A DNA stretch of 64,000 nucleotides from Leptospira ellinghausenii (GTDB taxonomy: Bacteria > Spirochaetota > Leptospiria > Leptospirales > Leptospiraceae), in NCBI RefSeq assembly GCF_003114815.1, contig NZ_BFAZ01000008.1, positions 124,001-188,000 on the forward strand, given 5' to 3'. The stretch's first letter is position 1. Each line of letters starts with the position of its first letter. A model generated the notes under the pieces. The model did not search any database and was not told where the DNA came from. It saw nothing but the letters and a program-made list of their open reading frames with translations. Shown here piece by piece: positions 18,740 through 28,524 of this stretch. The translations under genes and the position numbers were made by a program.

Positions 18740-19610
18740 AACCAAATTATTTCTTTTTTCCAATGGTTAACTCCTCGTTTCCACCTCCTTGATGACCTAG
18801 ACAAACCAGACACAGTCGGAACTCTTAGCACGCACAACTCCTACCATTTATGATGCCCTGATTGCTCTTTTTGGAGGTGCGACCGGAATCATTGCCAATA
18901 CAAGAAAAGAAAAAGGAACTGCCATTGCAGGAGTTGCCATTGCGACGGCCCTCATGCCTCCACTTTGTACCGCAGGTTTTGGACTTTCCCAAGGTAATTG
19001 GCAATATTTTTTTGGAGCTATTTATTTATTTCTCATCAATTCTATCTTCATAACAATCGCAACCTTCATATTCGTTCGTTATATGGAGTTCCCAAAAGTG
19101 GATTGGGGTTTGTACAAAGAAAAAGAAACCAAAATAAAACTGTATTTAGCCATTTTTTCATTTATTGTGATCATACCATCGGTCTTCACTGCCTATCAAA
19201 TTGTTCGTTCCTCGTTTTTTAAAGGCAAAGCAGAAGAGTTCATCCGAAAGGAAATCATCACAAACGGAAGAAGGGTTTTAGAAAAGAACATTGTATACGG
19301 CAATCAATCAAAAATTGAAATCACATTACTTGGTTCCAAAATTGATCAAACTCAAGAAGAAGAACTCAAAAACAAGTTAAAATACTATTCGCTGGAAGGC
19401 ACAGAACTTGTGTTACTACAAGATCTTTCTACAACAGGAATGGATAAATTAAAATTCGAAATCCTCTCCGAAATTTACCAAAACCAAATGGACATCGGCA
19501 ATGTAAATACAGAGAAAATTGCAAAAGAAGAAATGGAAAAACTAAAAGCCTATATCCAATTACGTTGTGGGGAAAAAGAAATCGAACTCATCACAAGGCT
19601 TGCAAAATAA
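18725..19610 (+). pseudogene. DUF389 membrane protein remnant with internal deletion and frameshift
   Basis: The gene starts at ATG 18725-18727 and encodes a plausible N-terminus ending DLDKPDTV at about 18817, then runs out of frame to TGA at 18851-18853. From about 18816 the +1 frame encodes the conserved second half of the DUF389 family (SELLARTTPTIYDALIALFG, then ATALMPPLCTAGFGL), continuing as membrane helices and a soluble tail to TAA at 19608-19610. The first membrane half expected between the two parts is missing. A single internal deletion that shifted the frame explains this. No insertion sequence is present at the join. Function of the intact family is not well established. Confidence 0.8.
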
Positions 19611-19703
19611 TGATAAAAATCATCGATGCAGACAATGGAACAGATTCTAGCAAACAAATTAGAATATAATAAACGTTAGAGGAAGTTCCGAGAACTGATT
19701 CCG

Positions 19704-20351
19704 TTAGTTGAGAGCAGCTTGTTTTAGAAACTCTTTAAAGGTATCAATTTCTTTTGTAAAAAAGACAGGCCTTGGAGTTTTTGGTTCTTTTAAAATGAAA
19801 ACAATCCCTTGGTTGTGTAGGACCACTTGGTCAAGTTCTTCAGGTGTGTACGTATAAGTTACGTTGCCTGAGTGGAACAAAAACTTTCCGTTTTCTTCCC
19901 TTAAATTCCCACTTCCCACTCGTTTGAAATTTCGAAGTCCATCTTCCATAACATCCAAATCAATTGAATCCTCACCAAACGTCAGTTTACCTGAATGATC
20001 CAAATACAATGTACCTTCAATCGCAAAAAGACTCTCTTTTGGTGGAATAGGCTCTGATTCTAAGTTTCCTAAATCGTTTGGCCGAAGAACCTCTGATTTT
20101 TGTACCACTGATGGAGTTTGTTCTTCCTTTTGTGAATCAGAAAGATGTCTGTCTTCCGAAATCGTACGTTCTCTTCGGATACGTTCGTCAAGTTGAGGGG
20201 GAACCTGTGGCCTCTCAGGCATCCGAAATTGCCCTTGGTTTAGGGGTTTTCGAGGTTGGTAGGTTGTTTGTTTCGGTTTCCCAGGAGACAGGGCTACGTA
20301 AATAAAGCACAGAACTCCCACGAGAATCATTGCGAATGCGGCAAACAACAT
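19704..20351 (-). CDS. Hypothetical single-pass membrane protein, proline-rich linker
   Basis: This 215-residue protein is not recognised. Residues 1-22 form one hydrophobic segment (MLFAAFAMILVGVLCFIYVA), suggesting an inner-membrane anchor. A basic, proline- and glutamine-rich stretch follows to about residue 60, then an acidic charged linker. A C-terminal domain of about 105 residues (FAIEGTLYLDHSGKLTFGED onward) looks like an all-beta fold. It is transcribed alone, convergent with the DUF389 remnant and divergent from the SurA/PpiD-like gene. The beta-rich end resembles ligand-binding or PH-like folds, but I cannot assign one. Confidence 0.7.
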   Translation of the reverse strand: MLFAAFAMILVGVLCFIYVALSPGKPKQTTYQPRKPLNQGQFRMPERPQVPPQLDERIRRERTISEDRHLSDSQKEEQTPSVVQKSEVLRPNDLGNLESEPIPPKESLFAIEGTLYLDHSGKLTFGEDSIDLDVMEDGLRNFKRVGSGNLREENGKFLFHSGNVTYTYTPEELDQVVLHNQGIVFILKEPKTPRPVFFTKEIDTFKEFLKQAALN

Positions 20352-20436
20352 ACTACCTATATTATCTTGCCAAAGTACAAATCCCTTGATTACATTTTTT
20401 CTTTACAAGGGTTTTAGAAACGGAAACCTTTCCTTT

Positions 20437-21678
20437 ATGTTCGAAGATGAACCCTCTACTCTCAAAGAAAAAATTTATCGTACCATCATTGCTCTCTTTT
20501 TATTCGTATTGGTAGGAACTCTTATCATCACTTTTTTACCAGGTGATGCAGAACAAAGCCTCATCGGAGCCATAACAGGTCAAAATTCCACAAAAGCTGG
20601 CTCAATTGCTGGACGCAGTATCCCTGTGGATTACTTCAATGCGGCAAAACGTGATTGTTATTACCGTTACCAACAATACGGAAGGGAAACTGCCCAAAAT
20701 CCGGAACTTCTCAATTCCTGTGCTTACTCCACTGTGCGTGAAATTTACATAGCCAATGATATTGCATCTGCTGTTGGGTTCCAAGTTTCAGAAATTAGCA
20801 TCAAACGGGAAATGTCCAAACAAGCCCGAGAAATCCATAAGGAATCGGTGAGCCAAGCTGGTTACGGGGAAGAGGATTCTCGCTCCCTTACTGAAATTTA
20901 CCAACAAATTTACCGCTCCGCACCCATGAATTACCGCATTGATTCGGCAACCGGTTTTGCTTTGTTTCCTAACTTCTTAGACCAACCTCTCACACCTTCT
21001 GAAAACGAAACCGAGATTGAAAGTGAAGCCAAACGTGCCAAAATTTCGTTCCGTTTGGTGGCTATTTCTGAAGTCAATTTGCTCAATGCAGTTGAGGCCA
21101 AAATCAACATCACTGACGCTGAATTACAAAAAGAATATGAGAAGGAAAAAAAAGAAGGAACTCTTTCCAAAGACCCTTCTGGGAATTTTGTTAGCTTCGA
21201 TGTGAGAAAACCCCTCCTCCTTTCCAAACTCAAATTTGACCGCAAACGGAAAGAAGCCGAAGTCTGGAAAACCCGTATCAGTCAAAAAATTTCTGAACCA
21301 AATGCATTGGATGCGATTGCAAGTGAATCAGGACAGCCAATCGAAATCGTATCGGGAGCTTCTTTGTCTGATTTAAAACTAGTCACATCGAACCGTGGGA
21401 ATAGTTACCGATTGGCAAACTCAAGTAAATTTTGGGAATCTCTAGCAAACGACCCATTTAGCAAAAAGACAGTCGTTGGACCTTTTTCAGACAATGACAA
21501 ACAAGTGTATGTGGAATTTAGTGCCTTAACCTACGGACAACCCACAGCGTCACCAGCCAAAGACCAAGCAGCAGATTTTTTGAAACAAAGACAACTTCTA
21601 AGCTTTTTTCTTGAAATAAACCAGTCCTTAGCAGCAGAATACAACGTAGAGAAAAAAGGCCTTCTCTCTTTAGAATAA
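20437..21678 (+). CDS. Membrane-anchored protein with SurA/PpiD-like N-terminal region
   Basis: The 413-residue protein has a cytoplasmic N-terminal tail, one membrane helix (about residues 15-37, TIIALFLFVLVGTLIITFLP) and a long helical periplasmic region. The layout of anchor, helical chaperone-like region and C-terminal helix recalls PpiD/SurA-type folding factors. I see no parvulin (rotamase) motif, so it would be a non-catalytic member or an unrelated protein. ATG at 20437 is used because it begins MFEDEPST just before the membrane segment; the frame is open to a TTG at 20386 but that extension is less convincing. It overlaps the CheX-like gene by one base (TAATG). Confidence 0.6.
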   Translation: MFEDEPSTLKEKIYRTIIALFLFVLVGTLIITFLPGDAEQSLIGAITGQNSTKAGSIAGRSIPVDYFNAAKRDCYYRYQQYGRETAQNPELLNSCAYSTVREIYIANDIASAVGFQVSEISIKREMSKQAREIHKESVSQAGYGEEDSRSLTEIYQQIYRSAPMNYRIDSATGFALFPNFLDQPLTPSENETEIESEAKRAKISFRLVAISEVNLLNAVEAKINITDAELQKEYEKEKKEGTLSKDPSGNFVSFDVRKPLLLSKLKFDRKRKEAEVWKTRISQKISEPNALDAIASESGQPIEIVSGASLSDLKLVTSNRGNSYRLANSSKFWESLANDPFSKKTVVGPFSDNDKQVYVEFSALTYGQPTASPAKDQAADFLKQRQLLSFFLEINQSLAAEYNVEKKGLLSLE

Positions 21679-22142
21679 TGCAAATCAAAGCCGACTTCAT
21701 CAACCCATTCCTGGAAGCTGCGACCATCGTATTCCGCGATGTTTTACAACAGGACTTAATCCGAGGAAAAATTGGGATCAAAGATTCCCCTGCACCTAGC
21801 CATGAGATAGCCATAGTCATTGGAGTTGTTGGATCCTTCAGTGGTGAAGTCGTTTATAGTATGAATTATGATGCGGCTTATAAAATTTCTCGCAAACTTG
21901 TGCCAGGTTTGTCGGACGAAGATGTTAAAAATGAATACAAAGACATCCTCGGTGAGATTGCCAACATGACAACAGGGAATGCTATGAATATCTTTACTTC
22001 AGCTGGTCAATCTGTGGAAATCACAACACCAAATATCCAAGAATCACAAAGTACTTCTGTCCGATTCAATAAAAAACCAACTCTTTCCATCAACTTATAC
22101 TCCAAGTTTGGAAGGATCGAAGTGAACGTTGCCATCGCATGA
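21678..22142 (+). CDS. cheX: CheX-like chemotaxis phosphatase
   Basis: The 154-residue protein matches the CheC/CheX family, which dephosphorylates CheY-P to reset the flagellar motor signal. The key ExxN active-site motif is present in GEIANMTTGNA near residue 97, preceded by the family's IAIVIGVVGSFSGEVVYSM strand pair. A single ExxN motif and this length fit CheX rather than CheC. Its start overlaps the preceding stop by one base, implying coupling. No other chemotaxis gene is nearby, so it serves CheY proteins encoded elsewhere or acts on another response regulator. Confidence 0.82.
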   Translation: MQIKADFINPFLEAATIVFRDVLQQDLIRGKIGIKDSPAPSHEIAIVIGVVGSFSGEVVYSMNYDAAYKISRKLVPGLSDEDVKNEYKDILGEIANMTTGNAMNIFTSAGQSVEITTPNIQESQSTSVRFNKKPTLSINLYSKFGRIEVNVAIA

Positions 22143-22184
22143 TGGCAAATTGTTTTTAAGCTTTTTTCGTAAATAGAACTTAAC

Positions 22185-23201
22185 TTAAATAGAAGAACCA
22201 AGGACCCGTAATCTCTCTCGGGTTTCCTTTCGAAAGTCATAACCAGGTTTTGGATTTTTTCCATCAATTCCGTTTAAATACAATTGGTAGTATTTTAAGG
22301 AACGTTCCAAATCTCTTTCATCCCAACTGCTCTCGTAAATTTTACCTAAATAATAATGTGCTGGCAAAAATTCTTCAGATTCTTTGAAGTTTTTGATCAC
22401 ATTCACCAATTGGTGGGCCGCCGATCGGAATTCTTTTTTACGAATTAACAAAATCGCCATCGCATAATGTGCCCTAGGTGTGAGTTCTGGGTGTTTTGGA
22501 AATTCAGTGACCAACTTCAGATATTCTTTGTAAGCTTTTTCTTCCGAATCAGGATTCCCAATCCGATCCAAAGATCTTGCTAACTCAAATTGAGTTTTAA
22601 TTTTTAGATCAGGATCTTCTTGTTTTTCGACTAAACCTGAGGATTCTTTATCCTTTCCATCTAATCCAAATAAGTTGGTGTTCTCAGTGCGAGAGTATTT
22701 TGCAGAATCACCTTCTTTATTATAAGAATCGGCAAATTCTTGTTCAGCCGATTTTTTCTGGTCTCTGGAAAGGTATGCCTTACCTTTTTGAAACGAAGCT
22801 TTGGAAGGATCGATCACTTCCTTCTTTTTTTTCTTTTTATCTTGAACCTTTGGTTCTTGAATTGGTCCTGATGTTGGTAAAGAAGTGTTAATGGAAACTT
22901 GGTCTTTAGAATTGGAAGGAACTACACCTGAGTTTGTGGGTGTTTGTATATTGTTTCCATTTTGATTGGAAACAGTCGAAGATTCCTTTGGTTTTGTTTG
23001 GATGTTTGCAGAAGAAGGTGCAGTATTGAATTCATCAACATTCGGATTTGTTTCTTTCCAAGTTTCAGGAAAAGGTAAAAAAATCTCAGGAGGTTCAGCT
23101 GTAATCGGGTGAAAAATACAAACAGGAAAAAGGAAGAAAGCAATGGTTAAAACTAACCATTGTTTTTCAAACCAGTATAAACATTTGGTTAGACAATTCA
23201 T
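22185..23201 (-). CDS. TPR-containing secreted or membrane-anchored envelope protein
   Basis: The 338-residue protein begins with a basic segment and a hydrophobic stretch (about residues 15-35) that acts as a signal peptide or anchor. A low-complexity Ser/Thr/Asn/Pro linker and a lysine-rich patch (DKKKKKK) follow. The C-terminal half holds several TPR units (YKEYLKLVTEFPKHPEL, ILLIRKKEFRSAAHQLVNVI, HYYLGKIYESS), resembling the CpoB/YbgF or BamD style of periplasmic scaffold. It is the last gene of an operon with the OmpA/PD40 protein; its ATG overlaps the previous stop (23198-23201). A Tol-Pal or peptidoglycan-coordinating role is an inference from context. Confidence 0.7.
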   Translation of the reverse strand: MNCLTKCLYWFEKQWLVLTIAFFLFPVCIFHPITAEPPEIFLPFPETWKETNPNVDEFNTAPSSANIQTKPKESSTVSNQNGNNIQTPTNSGVVPSNSKDQVSINTSLPTSGPIQEPKVQDKKKKKKEVIDPSKASFQKGKAYLSRDQKKSAEQEFADSYNKEGDSAKYSRTENTNLFGLDGKDKESSGLVEKQEDPDLKIKTQFELARSLDRIGNPDSEEKAYKEYLKLVTEFPKHPELTPRAHYAMAILLIRKKEFRSAAHQLVNVIKNFKESEEFLPAHYYLGKIYESSWDERDLERSLKYYQLYLNGIDGKNPKPGYDFRKETRERLRVLGSSI

Positions 23202-23926
23202 CGGAGGTCTTTTGGAATCCGTTCTAAACTTCTTGGTTTTCCAAAACCTTCTTTTGATTCAGGAGGTTTAGGCAGTTTTAAAGTTTCTAAATTTTTCTCT
23301 TCGTTTTTTTCCTTCACTTTTTTTTCCAATTCAGAAACACGAGTTAACATTTTTTGCATCCTAACCTCATCATCAGATGCTTGAGATGGTTCTAAACTAT
23401 CTTTTGGAGATACAGGTTGTACATCAATAGGAGAAGGGATTAAACCATCACCTGACGGAGTGTAAATGGGAGGTACAGATGTATCTTCTGATTTTCGATT
23501 TCTAAAATCATATTCTTTTCCCAAAAACTCTTGTTCTTCGGGAATCGTATCGTGTGTGTATCCATTTGATTCTCTTTCACTGAGGAAATCAAATTGCATC
23601 CGGCGATTGGATTCATATTTTAAATCTTCAGGGTCCGACATTCGAACATCTTTGCGTTTACGATTGTAATCCCTTTCAATTTCCATAATGAACAAACTGC
23701 GTGTATCTTGTGCTAACTGTTGTCCTTGTGGTTTGGCATTTTCCCATCCATTGGACCATCCAATGTAAATCGCCATAATCAGAAAAAAAACAAAAAGAGC
23801 GATGGCGATTTTTTTGAGTAAATCTTGGACTTGAGGGGGGATTTTATCCACAAGGCCATCGACAGCCCCCATCATTTTTTGTGTGTCTACATTGACTTTG
23901 GGTATATTGATATTCTTGATGTCCAC
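23198..23926 (-). CDS. Hypothetical single-pass membrane protein of the OmpA operon
   Basis: These 242 residues match no family I recognise. A hydrophilic N-terminus is followed by one membrane helix at about residues 39-60 (IAIALFVFFLIMAIYIGW), then an Arg/Asp/Glu-rich region, a proline-rich linker and a C-terminal coiled-coil stretch (LTRVSELEKKVKEKNEEKNL). This topology suits a protein linking the inner membrane to periplasmic partners, in the way TolA or TonB-like spacers do, though no sequence motif proves it. It lies 4 bp after the OmpA/PD40 gene and overlaps the TPR gene by ATGA, so the three are probably made together. Confidence 0.65.
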   Translation of the reverse strand: MDIKNINIPKVNVDTQKMMGAVDGLVDKIPPQVQDLLKKIAIALFVFFLIMAIYIGWSNGWENAKPQGQQLAQDTRSLFIMEIERDYNRKRKDVRMSDPEDLKYESNRRMQFDFLSERESNGYTHDTIPEEQEFLGKEYDFRNRKSEDTSVPPIYTPSGDGLIPSPIDVQPVSPKDSLEPSQASDDEVRMQKMLTRVSELEKKVKEKNEEKNLETLKLPKPPESKEGFGKPRSLERIPKDLR

Positions 23927-23930
23927 AGAT

Positions 23931-25787
23931 TCACTCTTCCAAAATTTTAAAAACTACCCTTCGGTTCACAGCTCGGCCTTCTTCCGTCGCATTGTCTGCG
24001 ATGGGATTACTTGGCCCGAGACCAATCACAGAAATCCTCGCCTCTTCTATTTTATGTTTAGACTTTAAATAAACGGCAACTGAATTTGCACGTTCCAAGG
24101 ACAACTTTTGGTTGGCGACTTTTGTACCAACATTATCCGTATGGCCTTCGATGAGTACCTTTAAATTGGAGGTTTTTTTCAAAATTCCTGCCAATCTGTC
24201 AAGTTCTGGTTCAGACTCTTTGGCAAAGTCTGCAGATCGAAAGGCAAAAAACAAATTGTTCATCACAATTTGATTTCCTCTCCTTAGTTTCGGTAAAACG
24301 AGTAAAACAGTTTTCTCTTTATCTTCCTTTTCTTTTCCCAACAAATTAAGGTTTTGTGAGACAGGTAAATAACCTTCTTTTTCACCGTAAAATCCATAAT
24401 TTTCATCATAAGGTAAAATCAGACTAAACTCACCTGTAGTTGGATCACTGATGGTGGACCCAATGGTTTTTTTCTTTAAGAGAGACTCATATTGGACAAA
24501 TGCAGATAGCGGTTTTCCTTCTTCATCTACAACTTTCCCTTTGATCACCATAACAGGATCTGGTTGAAAATGTTGTGGGATTGCTGCCATAAACAACTCA
24601 CCCTCTCTTGATACATAGGCCCAGTTCCCAACAGCAGGGATACTAAAAAAGTTAACGCCTCTTAGGTTAGGAGACAATTCCTGTGGTTCCGACCATGTTG
24701 TCCAAGAATCACCATTTCTCCTTGCAATAAAAATAGAAATCCCTTCTTTTCTTCCGGAGGAAGAGAAATACAAGGTACGATCATCAGGTGCAAGAAAAGG
24801 AGCCATTTCCTCTTCTCCTGTGTTTAAGGTATTTCCTAGGTTAATTCCATCTTCAAAAATTCCTGCTTCGTTTTGTAAACTCACATATAAATCGAGTTTT
24901 CCAAAATTTTTTTTCTGTTGGGCCGAATAAATCAAAGTTCTACCACTGGAAGACAATGCTGATCCACCAAATACTTGTTGGTTGGGATTATCTGCTTTTT
25001 TGTACCAATTATAAAAACTTGGGAAATGGATTGGACTTGGTAACGACCAACCAGTTTCCGTTTTACGAGTTTTATACAAGGGTGCTCTATTTTGGATTTT
25101 TTCTGATCTTTCTTTGTATTCGTTTTCTAATTTAGTGAGAACAATATGAAATTCTTTGGCATTGGCTGCTTCTCTTGTTGCCAATTGCGATTTTTGTGTC
25201 ATCTCACGTTTGAGTTGATCGAGTAATTCATCCTCACCAAAGTTTCCAAATACAAAAAGTTCATTCCCACCTGGCAAAGCAGAAATCACGGCCGAAGGAT
25301 AACGGTTGTTTAATGGAGATGGCAATTGTTCACCTGCCATCCAAAACCCAAATTGGTCTCGTTTTGATGCCCAAATTTTCTGAGTGGACCTGCCCCCTTC
25401 TCTCACAAGGGCAGTCCAAAATAGTATTTTCCCATCAGGAGTACATTGTGGATTAAAGGAGAATAACCCTTGTGTTACATACCTTGGGATTTTTTTTAAG
25501 GTCCAATCAGGAGTTTTTCCCGTTTCAAATGGTTCAATTTCATAGCGAATGGGTGAACATCCATCCCCTTGCACATCGCATAACATCCGTACTTTTTTCC
25601 CACTTAGATAAGCGAGTTCTTCCTGTAAGGTTGTACTCGTGATGCGGAATACTTGTTTTTCTGTTCGCAAAAGATGGCCTGTATTGATGAGGTCTCCCTC
25701 CAAAACCTGGATTCCATTTTTTATACTTTGCGAACTGGTGAGTCCGCTCCCAAAAAGGAAGAGAATGATGAGTAGAATCCGTGCCAT
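23931..25787 (-). CDS. OmpA-family protein with PD40 propeller and peptidoglycan-binding domain
   Basis: The 618-residue protein has a signal peptide (ILLIILFLFGSGLTSSQS). It then shows WD40-like PD40 beta-propeller repeats (LIYSAQQKKNFGKLDLYVS, RTLYFSSSGRKEGISIFIAR), a carboxypeptidase-regulatory-like domain near residue 430 (IKGKVVDEEGKPLSAFV) and a C-terminal OmpA domain (LIEGHTDNVG, LSLERANSVAVYL) with the Asp and Arg that hold diaminopimelate. This combination is common in large OmpA-like proteins of spirochaetes and Bacteroidetes. It should anchor the outer membrane or a periplasmic complex to the cell wall. It heads the three-gene minus-strand envelope operon and is divergent from ybiT. 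Confidence 0.88.
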   Translation of the reverse strand: MARILLIILFLFGSGLTSSQSIKNGIQVLEGDLINTGHLLRTEKQVFRITSTTLQEELAYLSGKKVRMLCDVQGDGCSPIRYEIEPFETGKTPDWTLKKIPRYVTQGLFSFNPQCTPDGKILFWTALVREGGRSTQKIWASKRDQFGFWMAGEQLPSPLNNRYPSAVISALPGGNELFVFGNFGEDELLDQLKREMTQKSQLATREAANAKEFHIVLTKLENEYKERSEKIQNRAPLYKTRKTETGWSLPSPIHFPSFYNWYKKADNPNQQVFGGSALSSSGRTLIYSAQQKKNFGKLDLYVSLQNEAGIFEDGINLGNTLNTGEEEMAPFLAPDDRTLYFSSSGRKEGISIFIARRNGDSWTTWSEPQELSPNLRGVNFFSIPAVGNWAYVSREGELFMAAIPQHFQPDPVMVIKGKVVDEEGKPLSAFVQYESLLKKKTIGSTISDPTTGEFSLILPYDENYGFYGEKEGYLPVSQNLNLLGKEKEDKEKTVLLVLPKLRRGNQIVMNNLFFAFRSADFAKESEPELDRLAGILKKTSNLKVLIEGHTDNVGTKVANQKLSLERANSVAVYLKSKHKIEEARISVIGLGPSNPIADNATEEGRAVNRRVVFKILEE

Positions 25788-25837
25788 ACCATACGAAATG
25801 TCGGTTGAAACCTCTGATTCCCTTAGAAAATTGACCT

Positions 25838-27478
25838 ATGATCCAAGCTAGCGGCATTACAGTCTCCTTCGGGAAAAAACCCCTTTTTGAAAACGTTTCC
25901 ATTAAATTCAAACCGGAGTGCCGTTATGGGCTTATTGGAGCCAATGGTTCGGGAAAATCGACCTTCATGAAGGTCCTGGCGGGCATTCTACAGCCCTCTG
26001 CAGGCTCTGTGGTCCTCGACAAGGACGTAAAAGTTGGGTATTTGAAGCAGGACCACTATGAATACGAAAATGAGACCGTACTAGGCACTGTTTTACGAGG
26101 GAATCCTGAACTTTGGAACCTAATGGCAGAACGTGACGCCATTTATGCCAAAGAAGACATGACGGACGAAGAAGGGATCCGGATTTCCGAAATTGAAGAA
26201 TTATTTGCAGATATGGGTGGATACGAAGCCGAATCGGTTGCGGGGGAACTTTTAGAAGGTCTTGGAATTCCTACCACTGCTCACAACCGTCCGCTTAACT
26301 TTTTAACAGGTGGGTTCAAATTACGAGTTCTCCTTGCCCAAGTGTTATTTTTAAAACCAGATGTCCTCCTCCTAGACGAACCAACGAACCACTTAGATAT
26401 CAAAACCATCCACTGGTTAGAAGAACTTCTCATCAATTATGAAGGTGTGGTCATCGTGATTTCCCACGACCGTCACTTTATCAACTCAGTTGCCACTCAT
26501 ATCGCTGACCTTGACTATAATACCATTCGAGTTTTCCCAGGGAACTACGACGACTTTATGATTGCTGCTGAACAATCCCGCGAACAACTCATGAATGACA
26601 GCAAAAGAGCAAAAGAAAAAATTGCCGACTTACAGGAGTTTGTTTCAAGATTCTCAGCTAACGCTAGTAAATCAAAACAAGCTACGTCTCGTCAAAAGAT
26701 GATCGAAAAAATCAAATCTGATATGGTAGAGGTAAAACCTTCTTCAAGGGTAGCTCCTTACATCCGTTTCAAAGCAAAACGTGTGTTAGGAAAAGATGTC
26801 TTCGAAGCAATCAACATTACAAAGTCATATGATGGAAAACCAGTCATCAAAGACTTTAGCATTTCCATTACGAAAGGTGAGAAGGTGGGGATTGTTGGAA
26901 CAAACGGTGTAGGTAAAACCACACTTCTTAAAATGTTATTAAAAAAATTGGAACCAGATTCTGGCCAAGTAAAATGGGGTGATTCGGTAGAAACATCTTT
27001 TTTCCCGCAGGACCATAGAGAAGCAATGGAACCAGATGCAGATACTCTGGTTGAATGGTTACTTCGCAATTCACCTCAAGGCACAGAAGTACAAGAGATT
27101 CGTGCAATTTTAGGTAGGATGCTTTTTTCAGGTGATATGGCCAACAAATCCACAACTGTGTTATCGGGTGGTGAAAAATCTCGTATGATCATTGGAAAAA
27201 TGATCCTTGCTGGTGACAACGTAATCGCTCTTGACGAACCAACTAACCACTTAGACTTAGAAACGATCGAAGCACTAAACTACGCCTTATCTTTGTTTGA
27301 TGGAACAGTGATATTGGTTTCGCATGATAGGGAGTTTATTTCCTCACTTTGTACTAGAATTATTGAAGTAACTCCAGAAGGAATCAAAGACTTCAAAGGA
27401 AATTACGAAGAATTTTTGGAAAGAGAAGGAAACGATTTTTACAAACGACTTACTGGGGGAGCAATCCTTACCCCTTAA
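25838..27478 (+). CDS. ybiT: ABC-F family ATPase (YbiT type)
   Basis: The 546-residue protein has two ABC domains joined by the ABC-F linker and no membrane segments. Domain 1 has Walker A GANGSGKST, Walker B VLLLDEPTNHLD and a relaxed signature LTGGFKLR. Domain 2 has GTNGVGKTT, signature LSGGEKSR and ALDEPTNHLD. The linker segment QEFVSRFSANASKSKQATSR is characteristic of YbiT. ABC-F proteins act on the ribosome, relieving stalls or modulating translation. The gene is monocistronic, divergent from the OmpA operon, and its stop overlaps the end of the convergent outer-membrane gene by 4 bp. Confidence 0.92.
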   Translation: MIQASGITVSFGKKPLFENVSIKFKPECRYGLIGANGSGKSTFMKVLAGILQPSAGSVVLDKDVKVGYLKQDHYEYENETVLGTVLRGNPELWNLMAERDAIYAKEDMTDEEGIRISEIEELFADMGGYEAESVAGELLEGLGIPTTAHNRPLNFLTGGFKLRVLLAQVLFLKPDVLLLDEPTNHLDIKTIHWLEELLINYEGVVIVISHDRHFINSVATHIADLDYNTIRVFPGNYDDFMIAAEQSREQLMNDSKRAKEKIADLQEFVSRFSANASKSKQATSRQKMIEKIKSDMVEVKPSSRVAPYIRFKAKRVLGKDVFEAINITKSYDGKPVIKDFSISITKGEKVGIVGTNGVGKTTLLKMLLKKLEPDSGQVKWGDSVETSFFPQDHREAMEPDADTLVEWLLRNSPQGTEVQEIRAILGRMLFSGDMANKSTTVLSGGEKSRMIIGKMILAGDNVIALDEPTNHLDLETIEALNYALSLFDGTVILVSHDREFISSLCTRIIEVTPEGIKDFKGNYEEFLEREGNDFYKRLTGGAILTP

Positions 27479-28524
27479 AATTGGTAATTTAAGGAGAGAT
27501 TTGCTGATTGCATTTCTCTCCCTGCCATCACTTCCGTAGTCACACTAAACCTTCCCTGTCCAAATCGTAAGCCTAAACTTCCATATCCAAAACTGGAAAC
27601 ATGATCATAACGAGTAGCGAGACGAATTCCAATAACACTCGGATAGGTCGAAAAATCATCTGGATTAGATCGAGTTGAAATCAGTGCATACCGACTCACT
27701 TGAATTGAAGTATATCCTTCATTGTATACACATCCAAAACCAGGTGTAATAGATAAAATTCCAATTGTCCAATTGTATTTCACATCGAAAGAAAAAGAAG
27801 ATATCCTTGATTGGTAATACAAATCATTGATTCCCAACCACCTTCGTTTTTCTCCGTCGATTCGGAACTGAGTGGTTCTACGATCATACGAACTTAAGTA
27901 TAAGTCTTGGTTTGTTTGAAAAAATCCAAATCCAAAAGAAAAACCAGAAGATTCTGGGAAATAACGAAACAAAATTCCATAGTTTTGGATCTTTCCCCTA
28001 ACTTCAGTATTACGAATCTTTACGAATGGAATATTTGCTTCCGTAAATTCATAAGGGAAAAAATGTGTTGTGACATTCCAACGACTGGCATAAGGAGTTT
28101 GAAACAATTGACTCAGATTGGCTGTAAAATTGAAGGAAGGAGACGCAGCGACACCTTCTTTTGGCAAATTTCTAAGTTCAGAGTTTTCATAATACAAATC
28201 ACGTGCTTTAGCTTGTCCTCTTGCGATCGTGTAACCTAAGCCCAAACGGTAGGAGGGAACATTCTGGGCACCTGATTGGTTTGCATTCAGATTTTGTAAT
28301 ACTGCATTCTCTCCCATGGACCGAAGAAAGCCATTCGTATAAATTCGATCTAAAGCGGGGCCCGCAAAATTTCCGAGGAGTTGGTATTCGGAAGGAATGT
28401 TTGCACACTCTGCCCCTCCACAAATGACTTGTGCTTCTAATTGAAAACTTTTTCCCAATAAAACTGGAAAGAAGAATAAGATTGCAAAAAATTTGTTGGT
28501 TGTGCGAATCATTGAGAGTTTCAT
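27475..28524 (-). CDS. Putative outer-membrane beta-barrel protein
   Basis: The 349-residue protein has a signal peptide (FAILFFFPVLLGKSFQLEAQ), a small Cys pair just after it (VICGGAEC), and alternating amphipathic strands throughout the rest (SRWNVTTHFFPYEF, GYGSLGLRFGQGRFSVTTEV). It ends in LNYQF; a terminal Phe is the usual Bam recognition residue of outer-membrane barrels. No specific family is recognised. Function could be a porin or a structural barrel. It lies downstream of rdgB on the same strand with a 92-bp gap and is convergent with ybiT. Confidence 0.68.
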   Translation of the reverse strand: MKLSMIRTTNKFFAILFFFPVLLGKSFQLEAQVICGGAECANIPSEYQLLGNFAGPALDRIYTNGFLRSMGENAVLQNLNANQSGAQNVPSYRLGLGYTIARGQAKARDLYYENSELRNLPKEGVAASPSFNFTANLSQLFQTPYASRWNVTTHFFPYEFTEANIPFVKIRNTEVRGKIQNYGILFRYFPESSGFSFGFGFFQTNQDLYLSSYDRRTTQFRIDGEKRRWLGINDLYYQSRISSFSFDVKYNWTIGILSITPGFGCVYNEGYTSIQVSRYALISTRSNPDDFSTYPSVIGIRLATRYDHVSSFGYGSLGLRFGQGRFSVTTEVMAGREMQSANLSLNYQF

